This document shows positions 41,875 through 50,932 of a DNA stretch of 55,649 bases, piece by piece. Position numbers and translations under genes: made by a program. The stretch's first letter is position 1, and the number at the start of each line of letters is the position of its first letter. Under the pieces are notes generated by a model that saw only the letters and a list, made by a program, of their open reading frames with translations, searched no databases and was not told the origin of the DNA. Origin of the DNA: Candidatus Bathyarchaeota archaeon (GTDB lineage Archaea > Thermoproteota > Bathyarchaeia > Bathyarchaeales > Bathycorpusculaceae); NCBI GenBank assembly GCA_022865455.1, contig JALHSY010000200.1, forward strand, positions 1-55,649, given 5' to 3'.

Positions 41875-42474
41875 CTATTTCTTGGCTGCCTCCGCTTTCT
41901 CAAGCGGTTTCTTTTCGCTTGCCTCTTTAAGTTTCTGTACGTCGTGATCGATCCATTCCAGCTTGCCTAGGAAAGGCTGTCTGGCGGTTACTCCTATTTT
42001 CCCCGAGCTTCCTGCCCTTCCGAGCGAGACTGCTGTGATTCTGACGCGCACTTGGTCTCCACTCATCAGCTTCTTTTTTGTTTCTTTTCCCAACAAAACG
42101 CCCTGCTTCTCGTCATAAGAGATGAAATCGTCTATGAGCTGAGAGACATGAAGCAAAGCGTCAATGGGTCCTATGCGCACGAAGGCTCCGAAGTCGGCGA
42201 TTTCAACGACTTCACCTTCTACTATTTCCTGGATTTTAGGATAGAACGCTAACAGAGAGAAAGCTACCTTGTGGTAGGTGGCTCCGTCGCCTGGAATTAT
42301 CTTTCCAATCTGGCTCACATTTACCTTGGTCACAGCTATAACGTACCCGAGTTCTTCGTCAACAACGCCTTCGTATTTCGCCTTGACCTGCTCGAGACCT
42401 ACCGCCTCTAAGGGTTTGCCGAAAGTCTCAGGTGGAATGCGAATCGTGTCCTCCAGAGTTATAAGCTTAAACAA
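41875..42474 (-). CDS. rpo7: RNA polymerase subunit Rpo7 (E')
   Basis: The 199-residue stalk subunit combines an N-terminal RNP-like tip domain (MFKLITLEDTIRIPPETFGK, ..YEGVVDEELGYVIAVTKV) with an S1 RNA-binding domain (EGEVVEIADFGAFVRIGPID, ALLHVSQLIDDFI). It has an alanine/lysine-rich C-terminal tail. The start is a TTG preceded by GGGAGG. It lies between the PIN-domain gene (3 bp) and spt4. Confidence 0.94.
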   Translation of the reverse strand: MFKLITLEDTIRIPPETFGKPLEAVGLEQVKAKYEGVVDEELGYVIAVTKVNVSQIGKIIPGDGATYHKVAFSLLAFYPKIQEIVEGEVVEIADFGAFVRIGPIDALLHVSQLIDDFISYDEKQGVLLGKETKKKLMSGDQVRVRITAVSLGRAGSSGKIGVTARQPFLGKLEWIDHDVQKLKEASEKKPLEKAEAAKK

Positions 42475-42477
42475 AGA

Positions 42478-42903
42478 TTACAGCCTCCCGTCAACCTCTA
42501 GGCGTGACTTTTGTCTCACATAAATCACTGGCACATTTATATCTCTTAGCCTCTTTCTAAGCTGCCTATCATTCGTAAAGACAGGGCAGCCCCATTTGCG
42601 GGCCACTTCCACAATGACGTCGTCGGGAAGAACCCCCTGCTCTTCTTCAATCTCGACCAACCTGCATTTCTCGACTAGCTTTAGGGCGTACGACGCATTT
42701 CTCTTGACTTGTGGTGAGGCTTCTGTTGCAAGCCTCTCAATTTCTTGGCGAACTGGTGAAAGCAAAACTGGCTCAAACTTAGCATTTAGAAGTTTGCCCA
42801 GTTCTTCGAAAATGTCTATTTTGAACTGAAGCGGAACAAACAAAGCGTTTGAGTCCAATACTATTTTCATCGCTTTCTTCGTTTGATTGGGCTCTTCTTT
42901 CAT
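42478..42903 (-). CDS. PIN-domain protein (Fcf1/Utp24-like)
   Basis: The 141-residue single PIN domain shows the first acidic site KIVLDSNALFVPLQFKID, a central SPVRQEIERLATEA and the closing acidic site VARKWGCPVFTNDRQLRKRL. Stand-alone PIN proteins in this aIF2-gamma/Rpo7 operon are conserved in archaea and related to rRNA-processing endonucleases. They are distinct from toxin VapC, and no antitoxin is next to it. The ATG at 42903 follows GGAATGATAAG. An internal ATG at 42870 is an alternative nearer the conserved domain. Confidence 0.85.
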   Translation of the reverse strand: MKEEPNQTKKAMKIVLDSNALFVPLQFKIDIFEELGKLLNAKFEPVLLSPVRQEIERLATEASPQVKRNASYALKLVEKCRLVEIEEEQGVLPDDVIVEVARKWGCPVFTNDRQLRKRLRDINVPVIYVRQKSRLEVDGRL

Positions 42904-42904
42904 C

Positions 42905-44155
42905 TTATCTTATCATTCCGTATCCTATGAGTCTCCATCTTCCAGCCAATTTTCTGCTCAACGCGACTCTTGAACCTGCTTGTGCACAGACAGGTCGGGT
43001 GAGCTTCAATGTGACCTTGTCTTTTCTTACTGAAGAGACTTTTCCGACAGTTATTGCTGCACCCGCGTGCAATAGCAGAGTCTCGTTCATGCTGACTTCC
43101 TCGATTTGAGCAAGTTCTTTCGTACCTACTGCCCGGTCAAGAATCTGCGTTTCCAACGTCAACTCCGATAGTGTTGGCGGAAGCATGCCTGCTTTTCCAA
43201 TAATGTTCCCCGTTAGACCATCCGCTTTTGAATATGACGGGTCTAAGAGTGTTCCTATCCCTACAAGCCCGCCACAATACGCTTCGTCCACTTTTCGTCC
43301 GCCTGCTTGCAGGCTGGCAACTTCACTGAACAGAGGATTGTAGGCGTTTCTTCCCTCTTTCTCTATAGCTATTCCGGGGCGGATTTCCAGTTCCTCGCCG
43401 ACTTCGAACTTGCCCTGCAGTATTGTGCCTCCGATAACGCCTCCTTCCATTTTCTCGATAAGAGTGCCTGGTTTGTTAACGTCAAATGAACGTACCACGT
43501 ACATCAACGGCGGCTTGGTTTCATCTCTCTTCGGCGTCGGTATGAATTCTTCCATTGCTTGGAGAAGTACGTCAATGTTTACTCCGTGCTGTGCGGACAC
43601 AGGTATTATGGGTGCGTCTTCGGCGACGGTTCCCTTGACAAAATTCTTTATCTCCTCGTAGCTTTTGCGTGCCCTCTTCTCGTCAACGATGTCGATTTTG
43701 TTCTGAACGACAATAATGTTCTTTATGCCAATGACGTCTGCCGCTGCCAAATGCTCCCTTGTTTGTGGTTGCGGACACAACTCATCTGCTGCTATCACAA
43801 GGATTGCGCCGTCCATTATGGCGGCTCCTGAAAGCATAGTGGCCATCAAGGCTTCGTGGCCTGGAGCGTCCACAAAACTGACTGCTCGGACGAAAGTTGC
43901 TTTTGACCCGCAGCTTGGGCAGGTTGGTTGTGTGGAGTAGTTCTTCGGAGGTTCGCACTTGGGACACTTGTAAATGGCCATGTCCGCGTAGCCCAGCTTT
44001 ATTGTTATGCCTCTTTTCAGCTCTTCGCTATGTCTTGACGCCCAAACGCCAGTCAGCGCCTGCACTAACGTTGTCTTTCCATGGTCAACGTGGCCAATGG
44101 TTCCAATGTTTACTTCAGGTTGTTTCGGTAAAGGTGCGCTTTTCTCGCTGCTCAT
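42905..44155 (-). CDS. eif2g: Translation initiation factor aIF2 subunit gamma
   Basis: The 416-residue GTPase carries initiator Met-tRNA to the small subunit. G motifs are GHVDHGKTTL (G1), RGITIKLGY (switch 1), FVDAPGHEALM (G3), VQNKIDIV (G4) and PVSAQHGVN (G5). The eIF2-gamma-specific zinc knuckle CPKCEPPKNYSTQPTCPSCG is intact. Domains II and III follow to the C-terminus. It starts with ATG at 44155, 74 bp after S6e on the same strand. Confidence 0.96.
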   Translation of the reverse strand: MSSEKSAPLPKQPEVNIGTIGHVDHGKTTLVQALTGVWASRHSEELKRGITIKLGYADMAIYKCPKCEPPKNYSTQPTCPSCGSKATFVRAVSFVDAPGHEALMATMLSGAAIMDGAILVIAADELCPQPQTREHLAAADVIGIKNIIVVQNKIDIVDEKRARKSYEEIKNFVKGTVAEDAPIIPVSAQHGVNIDVLLQAMEEFIPTPKRDETKPPLMYVVRSFDVNKPGTLIEKMEGGVIGGTILQGKFEVGEELEIRPGIAIEKEGRNAYNPLFSEVASLQAGGRKVDEAYCGGLVGIGTLLDPSYSKADGLTGNIIGKAGMLPPTLSELTLETQILDRAVGTKELAQIEEVSMNETLLLHAGAAITVGKVSSVRKDKVTLKLTRPVCAQAGSRVALSRKLAGRWRLIGYGMIR

Positions 44156-44229
44156 TTTTCCTTTTTCCCATAACTAGTTTACAAATTATTGAAGGATTAA
44201 ATTATGCGAGTTAATAAATCTTAAGTCCT

Positions 44230-44679
44230 TCATTCCTCTTCGCTGGCTGGCGGTTGAGCTTCTGCGCCGGCTTCTTTTTGAGGCTTTTCCTTTTTCTTTT
44301 CTTTCGTCTTCTTGGCTTCTTTCGCTCCTTTTGGTTTCTCCACGATTTTCATGTTCACTTGGACTATTTCATCCGTTATCACGTTTCCGCGGATTGTCTT
44401 GCGTCTCCTCATTCCCTCGTTCTGAGGTCTATATCCTACTCCCATGCTTAACACGACTCTCCGCCTCACTCCACCGTGAACACTTGGACGCATTGGAAAA
44501 CCATCCTTGTCTGAGCCACCCGTTATCTGCGCCTTGTGGCCAGGCAGGTTCACTATCGACCCCTCTATTGTTTCGCCTATTCTCTTTCCGATTAACGGGG
44601 CGGCGCGGGCTTCTTCAAGCTCAACTATGCTTGAAGTCCCGGTTTCTGGGTCTGAAACGATTATCTTGAACTTAGCCAT
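44230..44679 (-). CDS. rps6e: 30S ribosomal protein S6e
   Basis: 149 residues of the S6e beta-barrel: AKFKIIVSDPETGTSSIVEL, GKRIGETIEGSIVNLPGHKA, QITGGSDKDGFPMRPSVHGG, VRRRVVLSMGVGYRP and NEGMRRRKTIRGNVITDEIV. The C-terminal tail is E/K/P-rich low complexity. It heads the minus-strand cluster in the order typical of archaea (S6e, aIF2-gamma, PIN, Rpo7, Spt4). Confidence 0.95.
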   Translation of the reverse strand: MAKFKIIVSDPETGTSSIVELEEARAAPLIGKRIGETIEGSIVNLPGHKAQITGGSDKDGFPMRPSVHGGVRRRVVLSMGVGYRPQNEGMRRRKTIRGNVITDEIVQVNMKIVEKPKGAKEAKKTKEKKKEKPQKEAGAEAQPPASEEE

Positions 44680-44757
44680 TGACGGTGGACTCTCCAGCAG
44701 TGGTATGAAAGTTGAATCTCTCTCTATTAAGGATTTACGAGATGTTCATGAGGGCTA

Positions 44758-46005
44758 GTGCGGGTAAAAGTTTTAATTCCACCTCTAAAACGTTCTCTAG
44801 CCATGTGGCGACTGGGGTTCTTCTTCCACGAAATGGGCTTCGGGTTGCTGTCCATTTTCCTGCCGCTATACTTGTATTCGATCGACTCCACCAACGGGCT
44901 GTTCTACGTTGGATTGATGACAGCCATCGCCCTATTTGCGGCTATCCCCGCCTCTTTCTTCTGGGGTTACTTGTGCGACAAAACACGGCACTACAAACGC
45001 TACATTCTACTCGCATTCCTCGGCTCAACCGTCATGCTTTGCCTCTTCACGTTCACTGCGAATATAGCTTTATTGATTACAATCTACGCGATAATGTCGA
45101 TTCTCCACGTGGCTCATGAGGCTCCAAAGAACGTTCTAATTTCTGAACTGTATTCTCATCAGGATTGGAAGAAGAACTTCGCCTTCTACGAGGGTTTCAC
45201 GGAAGTCGGGTCGCTAATCGGCCTGTTGTTGGGCTTCTTTGCTTCAAGCTATGGTTTCGGCCCAGCGAGCACGTTGTTTCTGGTCGCAGGACTAAACTTC
45301 ATGGCGTTTGTTCTTTCCGCAATACTCGTGGTAGACCCATCCATGATATTTGAAAGGGGCCTTGTAACCCTTGAGAAGACGGTGGACTTCGCGTCTCGCG
45401 GCATTTTCTTGGCCTCCAAGATGATGGACGGCATCGGACTGGATGAGAGCCTAAAAAGAGAGAACGTCACGGCCTTCTGCTGTGGACTGGTACTGTTCTC
45501 ATTGGCCACAAGCATACTCTTTACGCCCATGCCGATTTTTGTCTCTAACATCGTCAGCGAGGCAGGTCTGCCTGCTAGTCTTGTCTTTGCGATCTTCGTT
45601 CTGAATTCGGCTGGAGGGGTTGGAGGATACTTCTTGGCAGGCAGCAGGTCAACCCGGTCAACTGGAAAGATTGGCCTAGGCAAGATCGTGATGTTTCGAA
45701 GTTTGCTCGCTTTCTTGCTGATTGCAGGGTTGGAAATGCCTTCGTACAATGTGATATTGGCAACTACGATTTTGGTACTGCTCGGGTTTGCCAATGCCAT
45801 GTTCCTCGTTTATGCGCTTTCACTGTCTATGGAGCTCATCCCTGCGGGAAAAGCAGGCATGTTCAACGTTCTAATCGGCGTGGGCGGAGCTTTTGGCTCT
45901 TTCGTCGGTTCATTCATCGCGCAGACGTTCGGCTTTCTCCACGTGTTTGCGGCTGCAGGCATAATTTTCTGCTTAGCGTATGTCGCCTTCAAGTTTTTTG
46001 CTTGA
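44758..46005 (+). CDS. MFS transporter
   Basis: The 415-residue protein has 12 predicted membrane helices in two bundles. The cytoplasmic motif-A-like loop is FFWGYLCDKTRHYKRYILLA, and a long central loop lies around residues 195-230. No substrate signature is recognisable. The start GTG at 44758 follows GAGGG. The N-terminal KVLIPPLKRSLAMWRLGFF places a short cytosolic segment before helix 1, and later starts are possible. It is divergent from S6e, 78 bp away, and converges on fae-hps. Confidence 0.8.
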   Translation: MRVKVLIPPLKRSLAMWRLGFFFHEMGFGLLSIFLPLYLYSIDSTNGLFYVGLMTAIALFAAIPASFFWGYLCDKTRHYKRYILLAFLGSTVMLCLFTFTANIALLITIYAIMSILHVAHEAPKNVLISELYSHQDWKKNFAFYEGFTEVGSLIGLLLGFFASSYGFGPASTLFLVAGLNFMAFVLSAILVVDPSMIFERGLVTLEKTVDFASRGIFLASKMMDGIGLDESLKRENVTAFCCGLVLFSLATSILFTPMPIFVSNIVSEAGLPASLVFAIFVLNSAGGVGGYFLAGSRSTRSTGKIGLGKIVMFRSLLAFLLIAGLEMPSYNVILATTILVLLGFANAMFLVYALSLSMELIPAGKAGMFNVLIGVGGAFGSFVGSFIAQTFGFLHVFAAAGIIFCLAYVAFKFFA

Positions 46006-46045
46006 AAGAAAATGGGGGCCCGTGGAGGCGGGCGTTTCGAACTTG

Positions 46046-47503
46046 CTATTCTACGTGCACTCTGAACAGGTCTATGTCTTCTCGCATTTCAGGCGTTGAT
46101 TCGAGGAAGTCTCTGACTGCGCGTTCAACGTCTTTTGACTGTGTTACGTATCTTCCTACGATGATTATGTTAGCTCCTTTTGAGAGGGCTTCTTTTGCTG
46201 TTTCGGGCACTATGCCGCCTGCGACTGCGATCAGGAAACGCTTGTCGCTGAAGGTCTGTCTTATCTGCTGTATAAGTTCTAATCCGAGCGATCTTCCAGT
46301 TTCTTGGTCTATTCCTCTGTGCAAGATGACGATGTCTGGGAACTCTTTGATTGATTTGAGTTTCTTTATGGGGTCTTCGACGTTCAGCATGTCCACGGCG
46401 GCGTATATTGCGAGTCTTTTTGCTTCGTTGATAAAAGAGTCGAGTGTCTCGGCAGGCGCCAGCCCAGCGGCGACAACAGCGTCTGCGGTTTCTTCGTAGG
46501 CTAGGTCAACTTCTACTTTTCCAACGTCCAAGGTCTTGAGGTCTGCGACAAAGAATATGTCTTTGGCCACCTGTCTCAGATCGTTTATTATCCTTGTCCC
46601 ATACCTTTTGATGAGTGGTGTGCCTACTTCGAGGATTATTCTGTCGCTGCCTGGAAGTTGAGATATGATTTTCTTTGTTCTCTCCAGTTCTGGCACGTCA
46701 AGCGAAATCTGCAGGTATGGCGGTCTCCACAGGCGGGGTACTTTGAATCCCATTATTGGGTGTTTGGCTCTGTCCTTGTCGTAGAAGATTTTCTCCAGTG
46801 TCGGATACTTCGCGAGGGCTCTTTTCAACGCCAGCTTGGTCGCGCTGTAATTGTAGTGATATATTTTGCGGAAGTCCGTTGCTTGCGGATGCACAAAGAC
46901 GCTGGCGATTATCACCCACTCGTCCGCTTTCTCTTTTGGAATGATTCCTTCTTCTACTGCATCTGCGACAGCCTTTGCCACTGCGGCTTGAGCGGGTCCG
47001 AAGATTTTTCCGATGTCTTCGGTGTTCTTGATAGTGACTTTTGGCACAAGCAATGTGTGGGGCTTGGGTGGAAGATTAGGCCTTATCACAGCCAACAACG
47101 GCGTGTGGCCGACGGAAAGGTTGGACATGCCGGAGGCGAAAGCCTCTCCGACAGGGCCGTTCTTGTCGCCGATCAGCAGGTCTATGTGGGCAACTTCATT
47201 TCCCTCTCCCACGAGCGCCTCGCCGATCATGTATGCGGGTTTTCCACAGGTATCGACAGTTTCTGCCGCGTAGGCCGTCGGTATGGCGTCGGCTATTTCC
47301 TTGAAATCGACATTGAACTCTTTCAGCCATGTGTACAGCGTGTCTCTATGTATGTTTAGAAGAGCGGCTGTTCCTGAGACTGTCGGCTTTGTCGGTCGTC
47401 TCGTTAGGCGATTGCGGGTTTCAGCCTCTTTTTCAGCAGCATCCGTCACTGCTTTGACGAGTTCTTCTCTCGTTGCAGGTCTCTTTGCTTCTTGTTCCGA
47501 CAT
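46046..47503 (-). CDS. fae-hps: HTH-Fae-Hps fusion (formaldehyde-activating enzyme/hexulose-6-P synthase)
   Basis: Three domains occupy 485 residues. Residues ~40-70 are a helix-turn-helix of Fis/HTH_8 type ([20 protein letters not shown], then KEFNV), absent from ordinary Fae. Residues ~92-250 are Fae ([20 protein letters not shown] with the catalytic His106), which condenses formaldehyde with tetrahydromethanopterin. Residues ~265-485 are Hps, a TIM-barrel aldolase ([43 protein letters not shown]), which interconverts hexulose-6-phosphate with ribulose-5-phosphate plus formaldehyde. In archaea this pair makes ribulose-5-phosphate. A TATA (47540-47550) lies ~12 bp before the expected start of transcription. 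Confidence 0.93.
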   Translation of the reverse strand: MSEQEAKRPATREELVKAVTDAAEKEAETRNRLTRRPTKPTVSGTAALLNIHRDTLYTWLKEFNVDFKEIADAIPTAYAAETVDTCGKPAYMIGEALVGEGNEVAHIDLLIGDKNGPVGEAFASGMSNLSVGHTPLLAVIRPNLPPKPHTLLVPKVTIKNTEDIGKIFGPAQAAVAKAVADAVEEGIIPKEKADEWVIIASVFVHPQATDFRKIYHYNYSATKLALKRALAKYPTLEKIFYDKDRAKHPIMGFKVPRLWRPPYLQISLDVPELERTKKIISQLPGSDRIILEVGTPLIKRYGTRIINDLRQVAKDIFFVADLKTLDVGKVEVDLAYEETADAVVAAGLAPAETLDSFINEAKRLAIYAAVDMLNVEDPIKKLKSIKEFPDIVILHRGIDQETGRSLGLELIQQIRQTFSDKRFLIAVAGGIVPETAKEALSKGANIIIVGRYVTQSKDVERAVRDFLESTPEMREDIDLFRVHVE

Positions 47504-47535
47504 TTCGTATCACTAGTAGAAGTCTGATAGACAAG

Positions 47536-47550
47536 CTTGTATATAAAAAT
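47536..47550 (-). promoter_or_regulatory. TATA box of fae-hps
   Basis: ATTTTTATATACAAG on the minus strand lies ~35 bp before the ATG at 47503, implying a leader of only ~12 nt with GTGAT as a possible ribosome-binding site. Confidence 0.5.
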
Positions 47551-47826
47551 GTCGGAGCATGGCAACAGAGGACAAGATGGGGCAGCAAGGTGGGGCACAT
47601 ATTGTCGGTCCTGCGACTGCGCTTAGCACAAGCCTTTTCCAGTTCGTGCTTCTTTTGTCGGCATTGATGGGAAGGCTAATCGGGCCGAGCGCTGAGACGA
47701 CACTTTGCCGTCGGTGGCAGGGGAAGGTGAGGTCTTGTTCCATCGGAGCGGTGATTGCTTATGGCGAGAACAATTATATACATGGCAGGTTCCAAAGGTT
47801 TAGAACTGGGTGTGGGAGTCTTTTCT
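47551..47826. other. Gene-free interval between fae-hps and the two-helix gene
   Basis: No convincing ORF, RNA gene or repeat was found in this ~275-bp, fairly G/C-rich stretch. The only recognisable element is a TATA-like AATTATATACATG at about 47769-47781 pointing right, suitable for the gene at 47827. A plus-strand frame crosses the interval but has weak protein character. Confidence 0.4.
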
Positions 47827-48051
47827 ATGCACTTGAGGGACATCGTTCTCCTATGCGTCATGCTCGCAGGCTTGATCCTCTTCCTGTACGGCGCCAATTA
47901 CTGTGATGCCCTATCAGGCTGGATTGGCGTGTGTCTGGTTGCAGGCGGTTTTCTTGCCGAAGTGCTTCTGAGAGTGTTCAAGAGGGCAAGAAAAAAGGGA
48001 GATGGATTAGAAGCCGTAAAGCTTGGAGAACTTTCCATTCAGGTAGTTTAA
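47827..48051 (+). CDS. Two-helix membrane protein
   Basis: The 74-residue protein has two membrane helices (DIVLLCVMLAGLILFLYGAN and WIGVCLVAGGFLAEVLLRVF) and a basic C-terminus. GGGAG precedes the ATG at 47827, so this start was taken over an upstream ATG at 47755. Its last 45 bases overlap the end of the convergent M32 carboxypeptidase gene, an unusual tail-to-tail overlap that suggests its C-terminal ~15 residues may have been gained by stop-codon loss. Function unknown. Confidence 0.6.
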   Translation: MHLRDIVLLCVMLAGLILFLYGANYCDALSGWIGVCLVAGGFLAEVLLRVFKRARKKGDGLEAVKLGELSIQVV

Positions 48052-49542
48052 GTATGGTTTGACTGTCAATTCCTTTCCTGTGATTCTTTTGATGAGGTCG
48101 GCTGGGTCGTAGAGGTTTCCTTGGGCGTGAACGTTTTTGGCTAGCCACTGTTTTGTTTCGGTGAAGCTGCCTTTTGCGAGTTGTTTGCGCCAGTTTGGCA
48201 GGTCTTTTTCCATCGTTTCAAGTATTTGTCCGCTGTAGATGTTTCCCAGTGCGTAGCTTGGGAAGTATCCGTAGTAGCCGCTTGCCCAGTGCGTGTCTTG
48301 CATTACGCCTTCAGAGTCATTTTCAATCTTGATGCCGAGATAGTCCTTGTAGCTTTGGTTCCATATTTCCGGCAGTTCCTTCACCGTTATCTTGTCGGCA
48401 AACAGGTCTCTTTCAATGTTGAGTCGTACAATGATATGAAGTCCATACGTAACCTCGTCTGCTTCGACACGGATTTTTGAGGGTTTGACTTGGTTGATTG
48501 CGTGAACGAACTTGTCCAGATCCGCATCTGCGAGGGCTTTTCCCGTGAGTTCCTTCAGTTTCGGCAGGAAGTGTACCCAGAATTCTCGTGACCTTCCAAT
48601 GATGTTCTCCACTGTGCGCGATTGGGATTCGTGAAAGCCTGAAGAGCAGCCTGTGCCGACTGGTTGATACATCCATTCTGGATTCAAGTCTTGCTCGTAC
48701 ATGGCGTGTCCAGCTTCGTGTAGCACTGAGAACACGGATGAGGCAAACATGTCTTCGTAGTAGTGTGTTGTAATCCGCACGTCGTCATAATAGCCGTTCG
48801 TGAACGGATGCTCAGTCTCGTCAATCCTTCCACCGGCATTCTTCGATGTTACATCGTATCCCACTGCTTCGGTGAGGGCTATGGCGATCTTGCGTTGTAC
48901 GTCTATTGGGGTCTTGCGGCTGAGAAGACTTGTGTCTGGCTGTTTTGGAGCGTGCTCACACTTTCTCAATAGCGAAACCAAGCCTTCTCTTAGTTCGTCG
49001 AATACTTTCGTGATTTCCTTGGCAGTCATTTTGGGTTCGAAAATATCTATCAACGCATCGTAAGGTGTGGCTGTTTTCTTTACTTTCATCAGGATTTCCG
49101 CGGCCTTCTTTGCTAATTCGATGTTCTTCTCAAGTTCAGGTTTGAACATGGCAAAGTTCTTGGCTGCCTTAGCCTTCTTCCAGACGTCCACTGCAATGGC
49201 ACGCTGTTTTGCAATTGCCACGACAAGCTCTTCAGGAAGCTTCGTTTGCTCATCATAGTTTTTTCTGATTAGGTATATGTTTCGCTTTTGAACCGCGTCC
49301 AACTTGCCGTAATCCGGGTGTTTCTCGATGCTTTCTAGCAGTTTCCCTATTTCCGGGCTGGTTTCCATCTTGTGCTGCATACCGCTCATCAGGGCAAGTT
49401 GCTGGCTTCGCAGTCCGATGGCTTTTGGCGGCATCATCGTTTCCATGTCCCATTGAATGACAGCTTGAGCCGAGTTGAAAATGATAGTCTCTTTGATTTT
49501 CTCCATCAGTCTCTTGTAGTTTGAAAGCAAGTTTTCCGTCAT
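48007..49542 (-). CDS. M32 family carboxypeptidase (Taq type)
   Basis: This ~511-residue zinc metallocarboxypeptidase releases C-terminal residues, broad specificity in the family. The zinc-binding motif is in VLHEAGHAMYEQ (HExxH). Further M32 landmarks are QWDMETMMPPKAIGLRSQQL, EHPFTNGYYDDVRITTHYYE, HESQSRTVENIIGRSREFW and ADEVTYGLHIIVRLNIERDL (third zinc ligand region). Residues before MTENLLSNYK in the longer frame look non-homologous, so the ATG at 49542 was chosen. It is cytosolic, with no signal peptide. Confidence 0.92.
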   Translation of the reverse strand: MTENLLSNYKRLMEKIKETIIFNSAQAVIQWDMETMMPPKAIGLRSQQLALMSGMQHKMETSPEIGKLLESIEKHPDYGKLDAVQKRNIYLIRKNYDEQTKLPEELVVAIAKQRAIAVDVWKKAKAAKNFAMFKPELEKNIELAKKAAEILMKVKKTATPYDALIDIFEPKMTAKEITKVFDELREGLVSLLRKCEHAPKQPDTSLLSRKTPIDVQRKIAIALTEAVGYDVTSKNAGGRIDETEHPFTNGYYDDVRITTHYYEDMFASSVFSVLHEAGHAMYEQDLNPEWMYQPVGTGCSSGFHESQSRTVENIIGRSREFWVHFLPKLKELTGKALADADLDKFVHAINQVKPSKIRVEADEVTYGLHIIVRLNIERDLFADKITVKELPEIWNQSYKDYLGIKIENDSEGVMQDTHWASGYYGYFPSYALGNIYSGQILETMEKDLPNWRKQLAKGSFTETKQWLAKNVHAQGNLYDPADLIKRITGKELTVKPYLNYLNGKFSKLYGF

Positions 49543-49626
49543 TTTCAATCGCCTTATGCTTTGAAGACTATTCCATAGAAGCTGCATGTATATGAGTCTT
49601 TACGGGAGCAAAATTGTCTTCTGAAA

Positions 49627-49704
49627 TGGTGCTCCGGCCGGGATTTGGACCCGGGTCTCCGACTCGAAAGGCCGGAATACTTAACCGGGCTATACTACCG
49701 GAGC
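49627..49704 (-). tRNA. tRNA-Glu(TTC)
   Basis: Minus-strand cloverleaf with acceptor GCTCCGG/CCGGAGC, discriminator A and encoded CCA. The anticodon stem CCGGC/GTCGG carries loop CTTTCGA with anticodon TTC, and the T loop is GTCCAAAT in a CCGGG/CCCGG stem. No intron. It sits between the carboxypeptidase start and the phosphomevalonate dehydratase large subunit. The sequence closely matches archaeal tRNA-Glu. Confidence 0.92.
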
Positions 49705-49752
49705 CCCCCTTAACCCGGCATCATGCAGATTATGCCTTCATTCGAATAAACC

Positions 49753-50925
49753 TTATCCCTTGAAAGCTGTCTTCAAACACTCTTCACGAGGCGCAAGTAT
49801 AGTTGCTGCCTTATTCAGTGTAGGCGCGTAATATGCTGTCTTTGCAGAGTTTGTCATAATCGTCCTTATTCCAAGCGTCTCTGTCCATGAAACGATCGTG
49901 CACATGTCCGCAAGCACGTGGGCTCCGGTTCTCTCAATAGTCTTGACGTAGTCTGCAGCTTTCTCCATATTGTGCCGCGAAGTGCAAACCCAGCACTCTG
50001 TTCTCTGCTTCACTTTCTTCCCTTCAACATGCCCCGCGATGTGTCTGATTTCGTCTAGTGAACAGTGAGGGCAACCTATGAAGACCAAGTCCGGTTCATG
50101 ACGCGCTGCCGTTGACAGGCCTTCAATCGTGCGTTTTATGTCCTCGGCTTCCACGCTCACCTTTTCGATTCCCCTTTTTTCCGAGCTGGCGTCTCGGCGG
50201 AACATGTTAGTCATACCTGTCGTGGCGAGCGCCGCACCTAATTGTTTCAAGCTGTCTTCGGACGCATTTTTCAAGCCATTAATCAACGGGATTTTGTTCC
50301 CCAGAATCTTGCCAAGATGGATTCCTAATGCACCAAACTCTGTCTCATTCTGCAACGGCTTCTCGACGTTGACCAAGATGGTTGGCTCTCGATTTCCCGC
50401 CATGTGCATCCCATAGTCAGGTGTTTTCCCGATTATCGCAGCTGCAAGAGCACTTGGTCCGCCCTCACGGTTTGTCCACGCGCCAAGTACAGAGTTGGCA
50501 TAGACTACAGCTGAAGACTCTGCCCACGCGAGATGCGAGCCAGCTTCCGGCCTGTGCAAGTAGTAAGGTGTGCACGTTAAAGAGCATGTGAAGCCCATTC
50601 TTTCGAACTGTTCAAGAATGGTGAACTGTTTCTCGCGGATGTTTTTTGGCAGTTTCTTGCCCAGGTATTCAGGAGAGAAGCTTTGCGGGTTCAGGGTGGC
50701 TTTGACTTTTGCCTTTCCATCAGCATCAGCCATGTTTTTCAAGAATTCTATTGGCGCGTCTCCCAAGGTCTTGTATGAAACTCCAGAAATATGCGCTGAG
50801 CTTATCGGGATTAGTCTTGTAGCGTTGAACAGTTCGCCTAGGCGGACCAAAATTTTCATGCAGACTTGGTTTGCCCAGCCGAACTCGCCATCGTAGATTT
50901 GCTCTTCCTCTCGCGTCAAATGCAA
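49753..50925 (-). CDS. Phosphomevalonate dehydratase large subunit (AcnX)
   Basis: Large subunit of aconitase X-type dehydratase, which converts mevalonate-5-phosphate to trans-anhydromevalonate-5-phosphate in the archaeal mevalonate pathway. The ~390-residue protein begins LHLTREEEQIYDGEFGWANQ and carries CSLTCTPYYLHRPEAGSHLA, FIGCPHCSLDEI and CTSRHNMEKAADYVKTIE. These three contain the cysteines suited to the Fe-S cluster. The start is probably a TTG at 50925, just after the small-subunit stop, and a longer frame overlapping that gene was rejected. Together with GGGP synthase it serves membrane lipid synthesis. Confidence 0.88.
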   Translation of the reverse strand: MHLTREEEQIYDGEFGWANQVCMKILVRLGELFNATRLIPISSAHISGVSYKTLGDAPIEFLKNMADADGKAKVKATLNPQSFSPEYLGKKLPKNIREKQFTILEQFERMGFTCSLTCTPYYLHRPEAGSHLAWAESSAVVYANSVLGAWTNREGGPSALAAAIIGKTPDYGMHMAGNREPTILVNVEKPLQNETEFGALGIHLGKILGNKIPLINGLKNASEDSLKQLGAALATTGMTNMFRRDASSEKRGIEKVSVEAEDIKRTIEGLSTAARHEPDLVFIGCPHCSLDEIRHIAGHVEGKKVKQRTECWVCTSRHNMEKAADYVKTIERTGAHVLADMCTIVSWTETLGIRTIMTNSAKTAYYAPTLNKAATILAPREECLKTAFKG

Positions 50926-50932
50926 CTTCTTT

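Noticed and set aside
42478-42903. PIN protein as a VapC toxin
   Set aside because: No antitoxin gene is adjacent, and it sits in the conserved aIF2-gamma/Rpo7 operon, where Fcf1-like PIN proteins are usual.
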